Shown here: in pieces, positions 43,316 to 52,800 of the stretch
Layout of the letters: each line of letters begins with the position of its first letter
Position numbering within the stretch: position 1 is the first letter of the stretch
NCBI GenBank assembly: GCA_002403375.1
Contig: DHHQ01000018.1
Coordinates: 1 to 64,000 of the forward strand
Length of the DNA: 64,000 nt
From: Thiobacillus denitrificans
Lineage (GTDB): Bacteria > Pseudomonadota > Gammaproteobacteria > Burkholderiales > Thiobacillaceae
Reading direction: 5' to 3'
Made by a program: the position numbers and the translations under genes
The notes under the pieces: model-generated
Databases searched by the model: none
What the model saw: only the letters and a program-made list of their open reading frames with translations
What the model was told of the DNA's origin: nothing

Positions 43316-43412
43316 TGGCGGTCTTCAAGGGGCAAGGCGGCGCTGGCGTGTCATCTTCCTGCCACCCGCTTCGCCTATTGTTCATCAATGGATGACAAAT
43401 TTTTTCTATTTG

Positions 43413-43429
43413 TGGCATAGCGGTTGCTA
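43413..43429 (+). promoter_or_regulatory. Sigma-54 (-24/-12) promoter of the pgi-glycogen operon
   Basis: TGGCATAGCGGTTGCTA matches the RpoN consensus TGGCAC-N5-TTGC[A/T] in all but one listed base, with GG (43414-43415) and GC (43426-43427) exactly ten bases apart. An A/T-rich tract lies just upstream. Initiation is expected near 43438, giving a leader of about 40 bases before the pgi ATG. The rest of the 359-base gap (43119-43477) holds no gene. Confidence 0.75.
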
Positions 43430-43477
43430 GATGATGACAGAACGCAGCAGGACCCGGTGACACAGGAGGGATACAGC

Positions 43478-45160
43478 ATGGCTTCGTCGGTATTACCGAT
43501 ACAGAAAGAGCGCGAGGTGCCGGGCGCGCTGCACCGGCCGGTGTGCCAGCAGCTCAAGGCGCATCACGCTGCGATGGCGGACGTCCACATGCGCGACCTG
43601 TTCGCCGCCGACCCGGGGCGCTTCGAGCGCTTCTCGCTGCAGGTCGGCGACCTGCTGCTCGACTACTCGAAGAACCGCATCACCGACGAGACCATGGCGC
43701 TGCTGCTGCGGCTGGCCGAGGAGGCCGACGTGGCAGCCTGGCGCGAGCGCATGTTCGCCGGCGAGAAGATCAATACGACCGAAAACCGCGCGGTGCTGCA
43801 CGTCGCGCTCAGGAACCGCAGCAACCGGCCGGTGGTGGTCGACGGCGAGGACGTGATGCCGAAGGTCAACGCGGTGATCGAGCGCATGGGGGCGTTCGCC
43901 GAGAAGGTGAGAAGCGGCGAGTGGCGCGGCTACACCGGCGAGCGCATCACCGACGTCGTCAACATCGGCATCGGCGGCTCCGACCTCGGGCCGCAGATGG
44001 TCTACCAGGCCTTGAAGCCCTACCGCCATCCGCGCCTCAAGGTGCACTTCATTTCCAACATCGACGGCGCCCACGTCAAGGAAGCGCTGGAGTCGCTGAA
44101 CCCCGAGACGACGCTGTTCATCGTCTCGTCGAAGACCTTCACCACGCAGGAGACGATGACCAACGCGCACTACGCGCGCGAGTGGTTCCTGGCGCAGTCG
44201 CAGGCGGAGAAGCACATCGCCAGGCATTTCGTGGCGGTGTCGACCAACCGCGACGCGGTCGCCGCGTTCGGCATCGACCCCGCCAACAAGTTCGAGTTCT
44301 GGGACTGGGTCGGCGGCCGCTATTCGCTGTGGTCGGCGATCGGGCTGTCGATCGTGCTCGCGGTCGGCGCCGAGCGTTTCGTCGAGCTGCTGGAAGGCGC
44401 GCACGACATGGACACCCATTTCCGCCACGCGCCGCTCGCGCAGAACATGCCGGTGGTCCTGGCGCTGCTTGGCGTCTGGTACAACAACTTCTTCGGCGCC
44501 GAGTCGCAGGCGATCCTGCCGTACGACCATTATCTGAGGAGCCTTCCGGCCTACCTCGAGCAGGCCGACATGGAGTCGAACGGCAAGTCGGTCGACCGCG
44601 AAGGCAACGCGGTCGACTACCCGACCGGGCAGGTCATCTGGGGTGCGACCGGGATCAACGGCCAGCACGCGTTCTACCAGCTGCTGCACCAGGGCACGCG
44701 CCTGATTCCGGCCGACTTCATCGTTTCGGTGAAGCCGCACACCGAGCTCCAGGAACACCACGACATCCTGATCGCCAACTTCCTCGCGCAGACCGAGGCG
44801 CTGATGCGCGGCCGCACCCGCGAGGAGACGCAGCAGGAAATGGGGGCGGCGCAGACCGGGCAGTTCGTCTCGCACAAGGTGTTCGACGGCAACCACCCGA
44901 GCAACGCGATCCTGCTGCAGAAGCTCACGCCGCACGCGCTCGGCATGCTGATCGCGCTCTACGAGCACAAGATTTTCGTGCAGGGGGTGATCTGGAATCT
45001 CGACTCCTACGACCAGTGGGGCGTCGAACTCGGCAAGCAGCTCGCCAGCCGCATCCTGCCCGAGCTGCACGCCGGCGCCCCGGTGGCCGGGCACGACGCC
45101 TCGACCAACGCGCTGATCAATTACTACCGCAGGATGAGTCAGGCGCACCCTGGCTTATAG
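43478..45160 (+). CDS. pgi: Glucose-6-phosphate isomerase
   Basis: 560 residues; the ATG at 43478 follows GGAGGG. Signatures: NIGIGGSDLGPQMVYQAL, FVAVSTNRDAVAAFGID, DWVGGRYSLWSAIGLSI, and GSHKVFDGNHPSN-like (QFVSHKVFDGNHPSNAILL) with QGVIWNLDSYDQWGVELGKQLA near the end. It interconverts glucose 6-phosphate and fructose 6-phosphate. First gene of the glycogen run; glk follows seven bases later. Confidence 0.97.
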   Translation: MASSVLPIQKEREVPGALHRPVCQQLKAHHAAMADVHMRDLFAADPGRFERFSLQVGDLLLDYSKNRITDETMALLLRLAEEADVAAWRERMFAGEKINTTENRAVLHVALRNRSNRPVVVDGEDVMPKVNAVIERMGAFAEKVRSGEWRGYTGERITDVVNIGIGGSDLGPQMVYQALKPYRHPRLKVHFISNIDGAHVKEALESLNPETTLFIVSSKTFTTQETMTNAHYAREWFLAQSQAEKHIARHFVAVSTNRDAVAAFGIDPANKFEFWDWVGGRYSLWSAIGLSIVLAVGAERFVELLEGAHDMDTHFRHAPLAQNMPVVLALLGVWYNNFFGAESQAILPYDHYLRSLPAYLEQADMESNGKSVDREGNAVDYPTGQVIWGATGINGQHAFYQLLHQGTRLIPADFIVSVKPHTELQEHHDILIANFLAQTEALMRGRTREETQQEMGAAQTGQFVSHKVFDGNHPSNAILLQKLTPHALGMLIALYEHKIFVQGVIWNLDSYDQWGVELGKQLASRILPELHAGAPVAGHDASTNALINYYRRMSQAHPGL

Positions 45161-45167
45161 TTGAAGG

Positions 45168-46190
45168 ATGGAATCGATCGCGGCCGATATCGGCGGAACC
45201 AAGAGCTGGCTGGCGTGGGTGGCCGACACGCCGGAAGCGGGGCCGCAGCTGCGTTTCGAGCAGGTCTACGCGAGCGCCGACTTCGCCAGCGCCGACGCCC
45301 TGATCCGCCGCTTCGTCGCCGACGCGGGCGCGCCCGCCGTGCCTGACGCGCTGCTGCTGGCGCTGCCGGGGCCGGTCGCCGCGCAGCGGGTGCGCCTCAC
45401 CAACCTCGACTGGACGCTCGACGCCGCCGCCATGCAGGACACGCTCGGCGTGAAGCGCGTGCGCTTCGTCAACGACTTCGAGGCCGCGGCGGCGGGGGTG
45501 GCGACGCTGGCCCCCGCCGACCTCGTCGCGCTCAATCCGGCGCCGGCCGAGGCGGGCGGCGTGCGCGCCATCACCGGCGCGGGCACCGGGCTCGGGCTCG
45601 CGTTCATGCTGGCCGGCGCAGACGGCGATTACCGCAGCTTCGCCACCGAGGGCGGACACGTCGACTTCGGGCCGGCCAACGCCGTGCAGGCGCGCCTGCT
45701 CGAGCGCCTGCGTGCACAATACGGGCACGTGTCGTGGGAGCGCGTCGCGTCCGGCTCGGCGATGCCCGACCTCTACGCGTTCTGCTGCGCCGAGCTCGGC
45801 TGCCCGTCGCCGGCCACGCCGGCCGACGGCGCGGCGCTGGCGGCGCGCGCCGCGGCGGGCGACGCCGCAGCCGACGCCGCGCTCGAGCTTTTCACCGATC
45901 TCTACGGCGCGTGGGTCGGCAACGTCGCACTGCTCTACCAGCCGCGCGGCGGGCTCTACGTCGCCGGCGGCGTCGCCGTCCACCTGCAGGCGCGGCTCGC
46001 GTCGCCGCGCTTCATGGCGGCGGCGGCGGACAAGGGGCGGATGCGGCGCGTGGTCGAGCGCACGCCGATCCATTTGGTCACGACCGGCCGGCTGGGCTTG
46101 CAGGGCGCGATCGCCCACGCGCTCGGCCGGCCGCAAACCCTGTTGCAAACACACAATTCCAATACCGAGGTATCCAGGAGCGAGGCATGA
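45168..46190 (+). CDS. glk: Glucokinase
   Basis: 340 residues of the proteobacterial Glk type. The phosphate-binding loop ADIGGTKSWLAWV starts at residue 5, the active aspartate lies in RFVNDFEAAA, and ITGAGTGLGLAFM and ATEGGHVDFGP follow. It phosphorylates glucose with ATP; combined with the downstream maltodextrin enzymes it would return free glucose to the hexose-phosphate pool. The stop overlaps the glgC ATG. Confidence 0.93.
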   Translation: MESIAADIGGTKSWLAWVADTPEAGPQLRFEQVYASADFASADALIRRFVADAGAPAVPDALLLALPGPVAAQRVRLTNLDWTLDAAAMQDTLGVKRVRFVNDFEAAAAGVATLAPADLVALNPAPAEAGGVRAITGAGTGLGLAFMLAGADGDYRSFATEGGHVDFGPANAVQARLLERLRAQYGHVSWERVASGSAMPDLYAFCCAELGCPSPATPADGAALAARAAAGDAAADAALELFTDLYGAWVGNVALLYQPRGGLYVAGGVAVHLQARLASPRFMAAAADKGRMRRVVERTPIHLVTTGRLGLQGAIAHALGRPQTLLQTHNSNTEVSRSEA

Positions 46191-47506
46191 CAATTTCGAA
46201 AGACGAGCAGGAACGGCTCTACCGCTATTACACCGAGCCGAAGATGGTGACCGACCTGACCCGCAAGACGCTGGCGCTGGTGCTGGCGGGCGGCGAGGGA
46301 TCGCGGCTGAAGGACCTGACCGCGTGGCGCGCCAAGCCGGCGGTGCCGGTCGGCGGCAAGTACCGCATCATCGACTTCCCACTGTCGAACTGCGTCAACT
46401 CGGGCATCCGCCGCATCGGCGTGCTGACCCAGTACAAGTCGCATTCGCTGATCCGGCACCTGCAGCGCGCGTGGGGCTTCATGCGCGCCGAGATCGGCGA
46501 GTTCGTCGAAATCCTCCCCGCGCAGCAGCGCACCAACAAGAAGGAGTGGTACCAGGGTACCGCCGACGCACTGTTCCAGAACATCGACATCATGCAGCGC
46601 CATCACCCCGAGTACGTTCTGGTGCTGGGCGGCGATCACGTCTACACGATGGACTACTCGGAGATGCTGCTGTACCACGTGCAGAGCGGCGCCGACTTCA
46701 CCGTCGGCGCGATCGAGGCGCCGGTGGAGGAGGCGAGTTCGTTCGGCGTGATGTCGGTCGACGAGAAGTGGCGCATCACCCGCTTCACCGAGAAGCCCAA
46801 GCATCCCGACCCGATCCCCGGCAAGCCCGGCACGGCGCTGGTGTCGATGGGCATCTACATCTTCTCCAAGGATTTCCTCTACAAGACGCTGATCGAGGAT
46901 GCGGCCGACAAGCACTCGAGCCACGACTTCGGCAAGGACATCATTCCCGCCAACATCGCCAAGGCGCGCGCGATGGCCTTCCCGTTCCGCAACGGCAAGG
47001 GCGAGCCCGCCTACTGGCGCGACGTCGGGACGCTGGAATCCTACTGGCAGACCAACATGGAACTGTGCTCGGTCGAGCCCGAGCTCAACCTCTACAACCG
47101 CGACTGGCCGATCTGGACCTACCAGCCGCAGTACCCGCCGGCGAAGTTCGTGTTCGACGACGAGGGGCGGCGCGGCGAGGCGATCGATTCGCTGATCGCC
47201 GGCGGCTGCATCCTGTCGGGCGCGCGCGTCAAGCGCTCGGTGCTGTTCTTCGCTACCACCGCCGAAAGCTACAGCCTGATCAAGGACAGCGTGATCCTGC
47301 CCAAGGTCAGCATCGGGCGGAACTGCCGCATCACCCGCGCGATCATCGACAAGGGCTGCGTGATCCACGACGGCACGGTGATCGGCGAGGATCCGGTCGA
47401 GGACGCCAAGCGCTTCCACGTCACCAAGGAGGGCATCGTGCTGGTGACGCCGGCGATGCTCGGGCAGAACCTGTACGCGCGTCTGCAGAATGACTATGAC
47501 GGCTAA
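46187..47506 (+). CDS. glgC: Glucose-1-phosphate adenylyltransferase
   Basis: 439 residues; the start at 46187 overlaps the glk stop. The nucleotidyltransferase domain begins KTLALVLAGGEGSRLKDLTAWRAKPAVPVGGKYRIIDFPLSN. LVLGGDHVYTMDY, the glucose-1-phosphate lysine in TRFTEKPKHP, GIYIFSKDF and the left-handed beta-helix (about 320-430, SGARVKRSVLFFATTAESYSLIKDSVILPKVSIGRNC) follow. It makes ADP-glucose, the committed step of glycogen synthesis. It overlaps the GH57 gene by 17 bases. Confidence 0.96.
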   Translation: MTISKDEQERLYRYYTEPKMVTDLTRKTLALVLAGGEGSRLKDLTAWRAKPAVPVGGKYRIIDFPLSNCVNSGIRRIGVLTQYKSHSLIRHLQRAWGFMRAEIGEFVEILPAQQRTNKKEWYQGTADALFQNIDIMQRHHPEYVLVLGGDHVYTMDYSEMLLYHVQSGADFTVGAIEAPVEEASSFGVMSVDEKWRITRFTEKPKHPDPIPGKPGTALVSMGIYIFSKDFLYKTLIEDAADKHSSHDFGKDIIPANIAKARAMAFPFRNGKGEPAYWRDVGTLESYWQTNMELCSVEPELNLYNRDWPIWTYQPQYPPAKFVFDDEGRRGEAIDSLIAGGCILSGARVKRSVLFFATTAESYSLIKDSVILPKVSIGRNCRITRAIIDKGCVIHDGTVIGEDPVEDAKRFHVTKEGIVLVTPAMLGQNLYARLQNDYDG

Positions 47507-49226
47507 ATCGCTCAACGTGGTGCTGTGCTGGCACATGCACCAGCCGTACTACCGAGAAGGCCTCAAGGGCGCGTACCACCTGCCCTGGGTGTACCTGCAC
47601 GGCATCAAGGACTACAGCGACATGGCCGCACACCTCGAGCGCCATCCGGCGATGCACGCGGTGGTGAACTTCGCGCCGGTGCTGCTCGAGCAGCTCGACG
47701 ACTACGGGCAGCAGCTCGACGCGCTGCTCAAGCACGGCAAGCCGACCCAGGATCACATGCTGAACCTGCTGTCCGGCGCCGAGCGCATCCCGTCGGACGT
47801 CGGCAGCCGCCTGCGCATCGTGCAGGACTGCCAGCGCTGTCACGCGCCGCGCATGATCCATCCGTATCCCGCGTTCCACCGCCTGCTGCGCATGATCGGC
47901 GCCACCGGCGACGGCGAGGCCGGGGTCGGCAGCACCGGCCTGCAGCGGCACCTGGGCTACCTGTCCGAGCAGTATTTCCTCGACCTGCTGACGTGGTATC
48001 ACCTCGCCTGGCTCGGCCACTCGCTGCGCCAGCTGCCGCTGGTGCAGCGGCTGATGGTGCAGGAGCAGGGCTACAACGCCGCCGACCGCCACGAGCTGCT
48101 GCACCTCATGCAGCACACCATGGCCGGGCTGATTCCGCGCTATCGCGCGCTCGCCGAGCGCGGCCAGGTCGAGCTGTCGATGACGCCGTACGGCCACCCC
48201 ATCGTGCCGCTCCTAAACGACTTCGCCAACCTGCGCGACGCGCTGCCCGACGTGCCGGTTCCGGAAGCGCCCGGCTACCCCGGCGGGGCCGAGCGTTCGC
48301 GCTGGCATCTCACGCACGGCGTCGAGGTGTTCGAGCGCTACTTCGGGCGCAAGCCGGCCGGCGTCTGGCTGTCCGAGGGCGGGGTCAGCGAGGATGCGCT
48401 GGCGCAGCTCGACGAGATGGCGTTCGCCTGGACCGCCTCGGGCGAGGGCGTGTGGCGCAACAGCTGCGCCAAGTCGGGCTGCCCGGAGGACGAGACGCAG
48501 AGCAAGCGCGGGCTGTTCTCGCCGGCACGTTTCGGCGCCCACAAGACCCGGGTGTTCTTCCGCGACGACGGCCTGTCGGACCTGATCGGCTTCCGCTACA
48601 GCGACTGGCACGCCGACGACGCGGTGGCCGACTTCGTCCAGCATCTGGAGAACATCGCCAGCTTCTTCGGCAAGGACGCCCACCGCCACGTGGTCTCGGT
48701 GATCCTCGACGGCGAGAACGCCTGGGAGTACTACCCCGACAACGGCCACCACTTCCTCGACGCGCTCTACAAGGTCTTGTCCGCCCACCCCACGCTCACC
48801 GTCAGCACCTTCGCCGAGCAGTCCGCCCGCGCGCCGGCCCGGGCGATGAAGCGGCTGGCTGCGGGCAGCTGGGTATACGGCAGCTTCTCGACCTGGATCG
48901 GCTCGGAGGACAAGAACCGCGGCTGGGACTACCTCGTCACCGCCAAGGAGACGTACGACAGCGTCGTCGCGTCCGGCAAGCTCAATCCGGACCAGCTGGC
49001 GTCCGCCACCCGCCAGCTCGCCGTGTGCGAGGGCTCGGACTGGTTCTGGTGGTTCGGCGACTACAACCCGGCGGGCAGCGTGAGCGACTTCGAGCAGCTC
49101 TACCGCACCCAGCTGCGCGAGCTGTACCGCCTGCTCGGCGTGGCGCCGCCCGCGCTGCTCGACGTGCCGCTGTCGGCCGGCGGCGGCTGGGCGGAGAACG
49201 CCGGCACCATGCGCAGGAATGCCTGA
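47490..49226 (+). CDS. Glycoside hydrolase family 57 protein
   Basis: 578 residues (ATG at 47490 or 47496). GH57 motifs are plain: motif 1 VVLCWHMHQPYY near the N-terminus, motif 2 GQVELSMTPYGHPI, motif 3 with the likely nucleophile Glu in GVWLSEGGVSED (about 295), motif 4 with the likely acid Asp in VSVILDGENAWEYY (about 413). GH57 members act as alpha-amylases, 4-alpha-glucanotransferases or branching enzymes; the exact activity is open. It sits between glgC and malQ, so the substrate is almost surely glycogen or maltodextrin. Confidence 0.9.
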   Translation: MTMTAKSLNVVLCWHMHQPYYREGLKGAYHLPWVYLHGIKDYSDMAAHLERHPAMHAVVNFAPVLLEQLDDYGQQLDALLKHGKPTQDHMLNLLSGAERIPSDVGSRLRIVQDCQRCHAPRMIHPYPAFHRLLRMIGATGDGEAGVGSTGLQRHLGYLSEQYFLDLLTWYHLAWLGHSLRQLPLVQRLMVQEQGYNAADRHELLHLMQHTMAGLIPRYRALAERGQVELSMTPYGHPIVPLLNDFANLRDALPDVPVPEAPGYPGGAERSRWHLTHGVEVFERYFGRKPAGVWLSEGGVSEDALAQLDEMAFAWTASGEGVWRNSCAKSGCPEDETQSKRGLFSPARFGAHKTRVFFRDDGLSDLIGFRYSDWHADDAVADFVQHLENIASFFGKDAHRHVVSVILDGENAWEYYPDNGHHFLDALYKVLSAHPTLTVSTFAEQSARAPARAMKRLAAGSWVYGSFSTWIGSEDKNRGWDYLVTAKETYDSVVASGKLNPDQLASATRQLAVCEGSDWFWWFGDYNPAGSVSDFEQLYRTQLRELYRLLGVAPPALLDVPLSAGGGWAENAGTMRRNA

Positions 49227-50579
49227 ATGAACTTCGACACCCATCGCGCCGGCCTGCTGCTGCACCCGACCTCGCTGCCGTCTGGCACGCTTGCCGACGC
49301 CGGGCGCTGGCTGGATTTCCTGCACGCGGCCGGGGTCGGGGTGTGGCAGATGCTGCCGCTGGGAATCCCGCTCAGCGGCCTGTCGCCCTACCAGTGCGCG
49401 TCGGCGTTCGCGATCGATCCCGCGCTGTTCCCGGAGGCGCCGGTCGCCCTGGACGGCTTCGCCGGATGGCGCGCGAAGCAGCAGCACTGGCTCGAGGATT
49501 TCGCCCGCTTCACGGTGATCAAGGCGGAGCAGGGCGGGGCATCGTGGACGGACTGGCCGGTGGCGCTGCGCGACCGCGACGCGAAGGCGCTGGCCGCGTT
49601 CGACGCGGCCCACGCCGCCAAGCTGCAGGCGGTGCGGGTCGCGCAATACGGCGCGGCGCTGCACTGGCGTGAGATTCGCGCGGCCGCCGCTGCGCGCGGC
49701 GTCAGGCTGTTCGGCGACATGCCGATCTTCGTCGCCCACGACAGCGCCGACGTGTGGGCGCGGCGCGACCTGTTCCTGCTCGACGCCACCGGCCATCCGA
49801 CCGTGGTGGCGGGGGTGCCGCCCGACTACTTCTCCGCCACCGGCCAGCGCTGGGGCAACCCGCACTACGACTGGCAGGCGATGCAGGCCGACGGCTTCGC
49901 CTGGTGGCGCGCGCGCATCGGCGCCCACTTCGAGTGGTTCGACCTGGTGCGCATCGACCACTTCCGCGGCCTGGTGGCGGCGTGGGAGATTCCCGCCGGC
50001 GAGCCGACCGCGATCCACGGCAAGTGGGTGCCGGCGCCCGGTGCGGCGCTGCTGCAGGCGATCGCCGACGACATGGGCGAGCTGCAGCTGGTCGCCGAGG
50101 ACCTCGGCATCATCACCGACGAGGTCACCGCGCTGCGCCACCGCTTCAAGCTGCCGGGCATGGCGGTGCTGCAGTTCGCGTTCGACGAACACGCCGACAA
50201 CCCGCACAAGCCCGAAAACGTGCATCCCGACACCGTCTACTACACCGGCACCCACGACAACGACACCACGCTCGGCTGGTGGCGCGCGCTGCCCGACGAC
50301 GCCCGTCGCGAGGTGATGCGGCAGCTCGCGGTCGACGACCCCCACGCGGTGCCGGACGCGATGATCGACACCGTGCTCGGGAGCCGCGCCGCGCTGGCGG
50401 TGATGCCGCTGCAGGACCTGCTGCGGCTCGGCTCCGAGGCGCGCATGAACACGCCGGGGACCGACAACGGCAACTGGTCGTGGCGCTTCCGCTGGGAGGC
50501 GCTGCCGCCCGACCTCGCCCCCCGGCTGCGAAAAAAACTACAGGAAACCCATCGATGCGAGACCCCGCCCACCCCATGA
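49227..50579 (+). CDS. malQ: 4-alpha-glucanotransferase (amylomaltase)
   Basis: 450 residues starting right after the GH57 stop. GH77 features: RAGLLLHPTSLPS and WQMLPLGIPLSGLSPYQCASAFAIDP near the N-terminus, LFGDMPIFVAHDSADVWA, the nucleophile Asp in LVRIDHFRGL, the acid Glu in VAEDLGIITDEV and the Asp in YYTGTHDNDTTLGW. It disproportionates maltodextrins. Slightly short for the family but complete. It overlaps glgB. Confidence 0.93.
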   Translation: MNFDTHRAGLLLHPTSLPSGTLADAGRWLDFLHAAGVGVWQMLPLGIPLSGLSPYQCASAFAIDPALFPEAPVALDGFAGWRAKQQHWLEDFARFTVIKAEQGGASWTDWPVALRDRDAKALAAFDAAHAAKLQAVRVAQYGAALHWREIRAAAAARGVRLFGDMPIFVAHDSADVWARRDLFLLDATGHPTVVAGVPPDYFSATGQRWGNPHYDWQAMQADGFAWWRARIGAHFEWFDLVRIDHFRGLVAAWEIPAGEPTAIHGKWVPAPGAALLQAIADDMGELQLVAEDLGIITDEVTALRHRFKLPGMAVLQFAFDEHADNPHKPENVHPDTVYYTGTHDNDTTLGWWRALPDDARREVMRQLAVDDPHAVPDAMIDTVLGSRAALAVMPLQDLLRLGSEARMNTPGTDNGNWSWRFRWEALPPDLAPRLRKKLQETHRCETPPTP

Positions 50580-52783
50580 CGCCGCTGCGCAGCGAACCGC
50601 TCGGCGCCAGCCTGCCGTCGATCAGCGCGCCGCTCATGCGCGTACAGACCGGCACCCACCACGACCCTTTCGAGGTGCTGGGGATGCATGCGCAGCCCGA
50701 CGGCGGCACGCTGATCCGCGCCTTCCTGCCGGCCGCCGAGGCGGTCGAGGTCGCCGGGCAGCGCATGACCCGGGTGGAGGGCACCGACTGCTTCGAGCTC
50801 CTGCTGCCCGCCGGCGCCGCGGTCGACCCGCACCCGCCGATGCGCTGGCAGGACAAGCGCGCCGGCGACTGGCACGCGATGCACTGCCCGTACACCTTCG
50901 GGCCGCAGCTCGGCGAGACGGATCTCTACCTGTTCGGCGAGGGGCGGCATTTCGAGATATGGAAAGTGCTCGGCGCGCGCGCGAAGACCGTCGACGGCAT
51001 CGCCGGCACGCAGTTCGCGGTGTGGGCGCCGGCGGTGCAGCGCGTCAGCGTGATCGGCGACTTCAACGACTGGGACGGCCGCCGTCATCCGATGCGCTGC
51101 CGCGGCAGTTCGGGCGTGTGGGAGCTGTTCGTTCCCGGGCTCGCCGCCGGCCACGCCTACAAGTACGAGATTCTCGGCCGCCACGGGCAACTGGCGCGAA
51201 AGACCGATCCCTACGCGCGGCAGATGTTTCCGCGGCCCGAGACGACCAGCCGCATCCCCGACGACACGCCCTACGCGTGGGAAGACCAGGCGTGGATCGA
51301 CGCGCGCGCGCGCTTCGACTGGCAGCACAGCCCGGTCAGCATCTACGAGCTGCATCCCGGCTCGTGGCGGCGCCACGACGACGGCAGCTTCTACACCTGG
51401 GGCGAGCTCGCCGCCGAGCTGATTCCCTACGTGCGGGACCTCGGCTACACCCACATCGAGCTGCTGCCGGTCGCCGAGCATCCGCTCGACGCTTCGTGGG
51501 GCTACCAGGTGTCGGGCTACTACGCGCCGACGGCGCGCTTCGGCTCGCCCGACGACTTCCGCGCCTTCGTCGACGCCTGCCACCGCGCCGGCATCGGCGT
51601 GCTGCTCGACTGGGTGCCGGCGCATTTCCCCAAGGACGACTGGGCGCTCGCCCGCTTCACCGGCGAGCCGGTGTACGAGCACGCCGACCCGCGGCGCGGC
51701 GAGCACCAGGACTGGGGCACGCTGATCTTCGACTTCGGCCGCAACGAGGTGCGCAACTTCCTCGTCGCCAACGCGATCTACTGGCTCGACGAGTTCCACA
51801 TCGACGGCCTCAGGGTCGACGCGGTGGCGTCGATGCTCTATCTCGACTACTCGCGCCAGCCGGGCGAATGGGCGCCGAACCAGTACGGCGGTCGCGAGAA
51901 CATCGAGGCGATCCATTTCCTGCGCGAGATGAACACCGAGGTGCACGCCCGCTTCCCCGGCGTGCTGACCATCGCCGAGGAGTCGACCGCGTGGCCCGCG
52001 GTGTCGCGCCCGGTCGAGCTCGGCGGGCTCGGCTTCTCGATGAAGTGGAACATGGGCTGGATGAACGACAGCCTCGACTACATCGAGAAGGACCCGGTCT
52101 ACCGCAAGTTCCAGCACAACCAGCTGACCTTCAGCCAGATGTATGCGTGGACCGAGAACTTCGTGCTGCCGCTGTCGCACGACGAGGTCGTGCACATGAA
52201 GAAGAGCCTGCTCGACAAGATGCCGGGCGACGTCTGGCAGCGCTTCGCCAACCTGCGCGCGTTCTACGCGTGGCAGTACGCGCATCCGGGCAAGAAGCTC
52301 TTGTTCATGGGCAGCGAGTTCGGCCAGTGGAACGAGTGGAAGGAATCCGGCCAGCTCGACTGGGTGCTGCTCGGCTTCCCGGCGCACGACAGCCTACGCA
52401 CGCTGCTGCGCGACCTCAACCGGCTGTACCGCGACGAGGCCGCGCTGCACGACTACGACTTCGACCCGCGCGGCTTCCGCTGGATCGACTGCCACGACGC
52501 CGACCAGTCGGTGCTGAGCTTCGTGCGCCAGGGTCGCGACCCGTCCGCGCAGCTGGTGGCGCTGTTCAACTTCACCCCGGTGCCGCGCACGCACTACCGC
52601 ATCGGCGTGCCGTCGGGCGGTGCGTGGTGCGAGGTGCTGAACACCGACTCGACGTACTACGGCGGCAGCAACCTCGGCAACGGCGAGCCGCTCCATCCGC
52701 AGGCCCTGCCGTGGATGGGCTACGAGCATTCGGTCGAGGTGGTGCTACCACCGCTCGGTGCGATTTTTCTGAAACCATGTTGA
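50555..52783 (+). CDS. glgB: 1,4-alpha-glucan branching enzyme
   Basis: 742 residues from ATG 50555 (AGGA about ten bases upstream); ATG 50576, which overlaps the malQ stop as ATGA, is an alternative. An N-terminal CBM48-type module (HHDPFEVLGMH...) and second module (FAVWAPAVQRVSVIGDFNDWDG) precede the GH13 barrel with DGLRVDAVASMLYLDYSR (nucleophile Asp) and LTIAEESTAWP (acid Glu) and LPLSHDEVVHMKKSL. It makes alpha-1,6 branches. Repeat copy 3 lies directly downstream. Confidence 0.95.
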   Translation: MRDPAHPMTPLRSEPLGASLPSISAPLMRVQTGTHHDPFEVLGMHAQPDGGTLIRAFLPAAEAVEVAGQRMTRVEGTDCFELLLPAGAAVDPHPPMRWQDKRAGDWHAMHCPYTFGPQLGETDLYLFGEGRHFEIWKVLGARAKTVDGIAGTQFAVWAPAVQRVSVIGDFNDWDGRRHPMRCRGSSGVWELFVPGLAAGHAYKYEILGRHGQLARKTDPYARQMFPRPETTSRIPDDTPYAWEDQAWIDARARFDWQHSPVSIYELHPGSWRRHDDGSFYTWGELAAELIPYVRDLGYTHIELLPVAEHPLDASWGYQVSGYYAPTARFGSPDDFRAFVDACHRAGIGVLLDWVPAHFPKDDWALARFTGEPVYEHADPRRGEHQDWGTLIFDFGRNEVRNFLVANAIYWLDEFHIDGLRVDAVASMLYLDYSRQPGEWAPNQYGGRENIEAIHFLREMNTEVHARFPGVLTIAEESTAWPAVSRPVELGGLGFSMKWNMGWMNDSLDYIEKDPVYRKFQHNQLTFSQMYAWTENFVLPLSHDEVVHMKKSLLDKMPGDVWQRFANLRAFYAWQYAHPGKKLLFMGSEFGQWNEWKESGQLDWVLLGFPAHDSLRTLLRDLNRLYRDEAALHDYDFDPRGFRWIDCHDADQSVLSFVRQGRDPSAQLVALFNFTPVPRTHYRIGVPSGGAWCEVLNTDSTYYGGSNLGNGEPLHPQALPWMGYEHSVEVVLPPLGAIFLKPC

Positions 52784-52800
52784 AGGAAGGGGACAGGATC

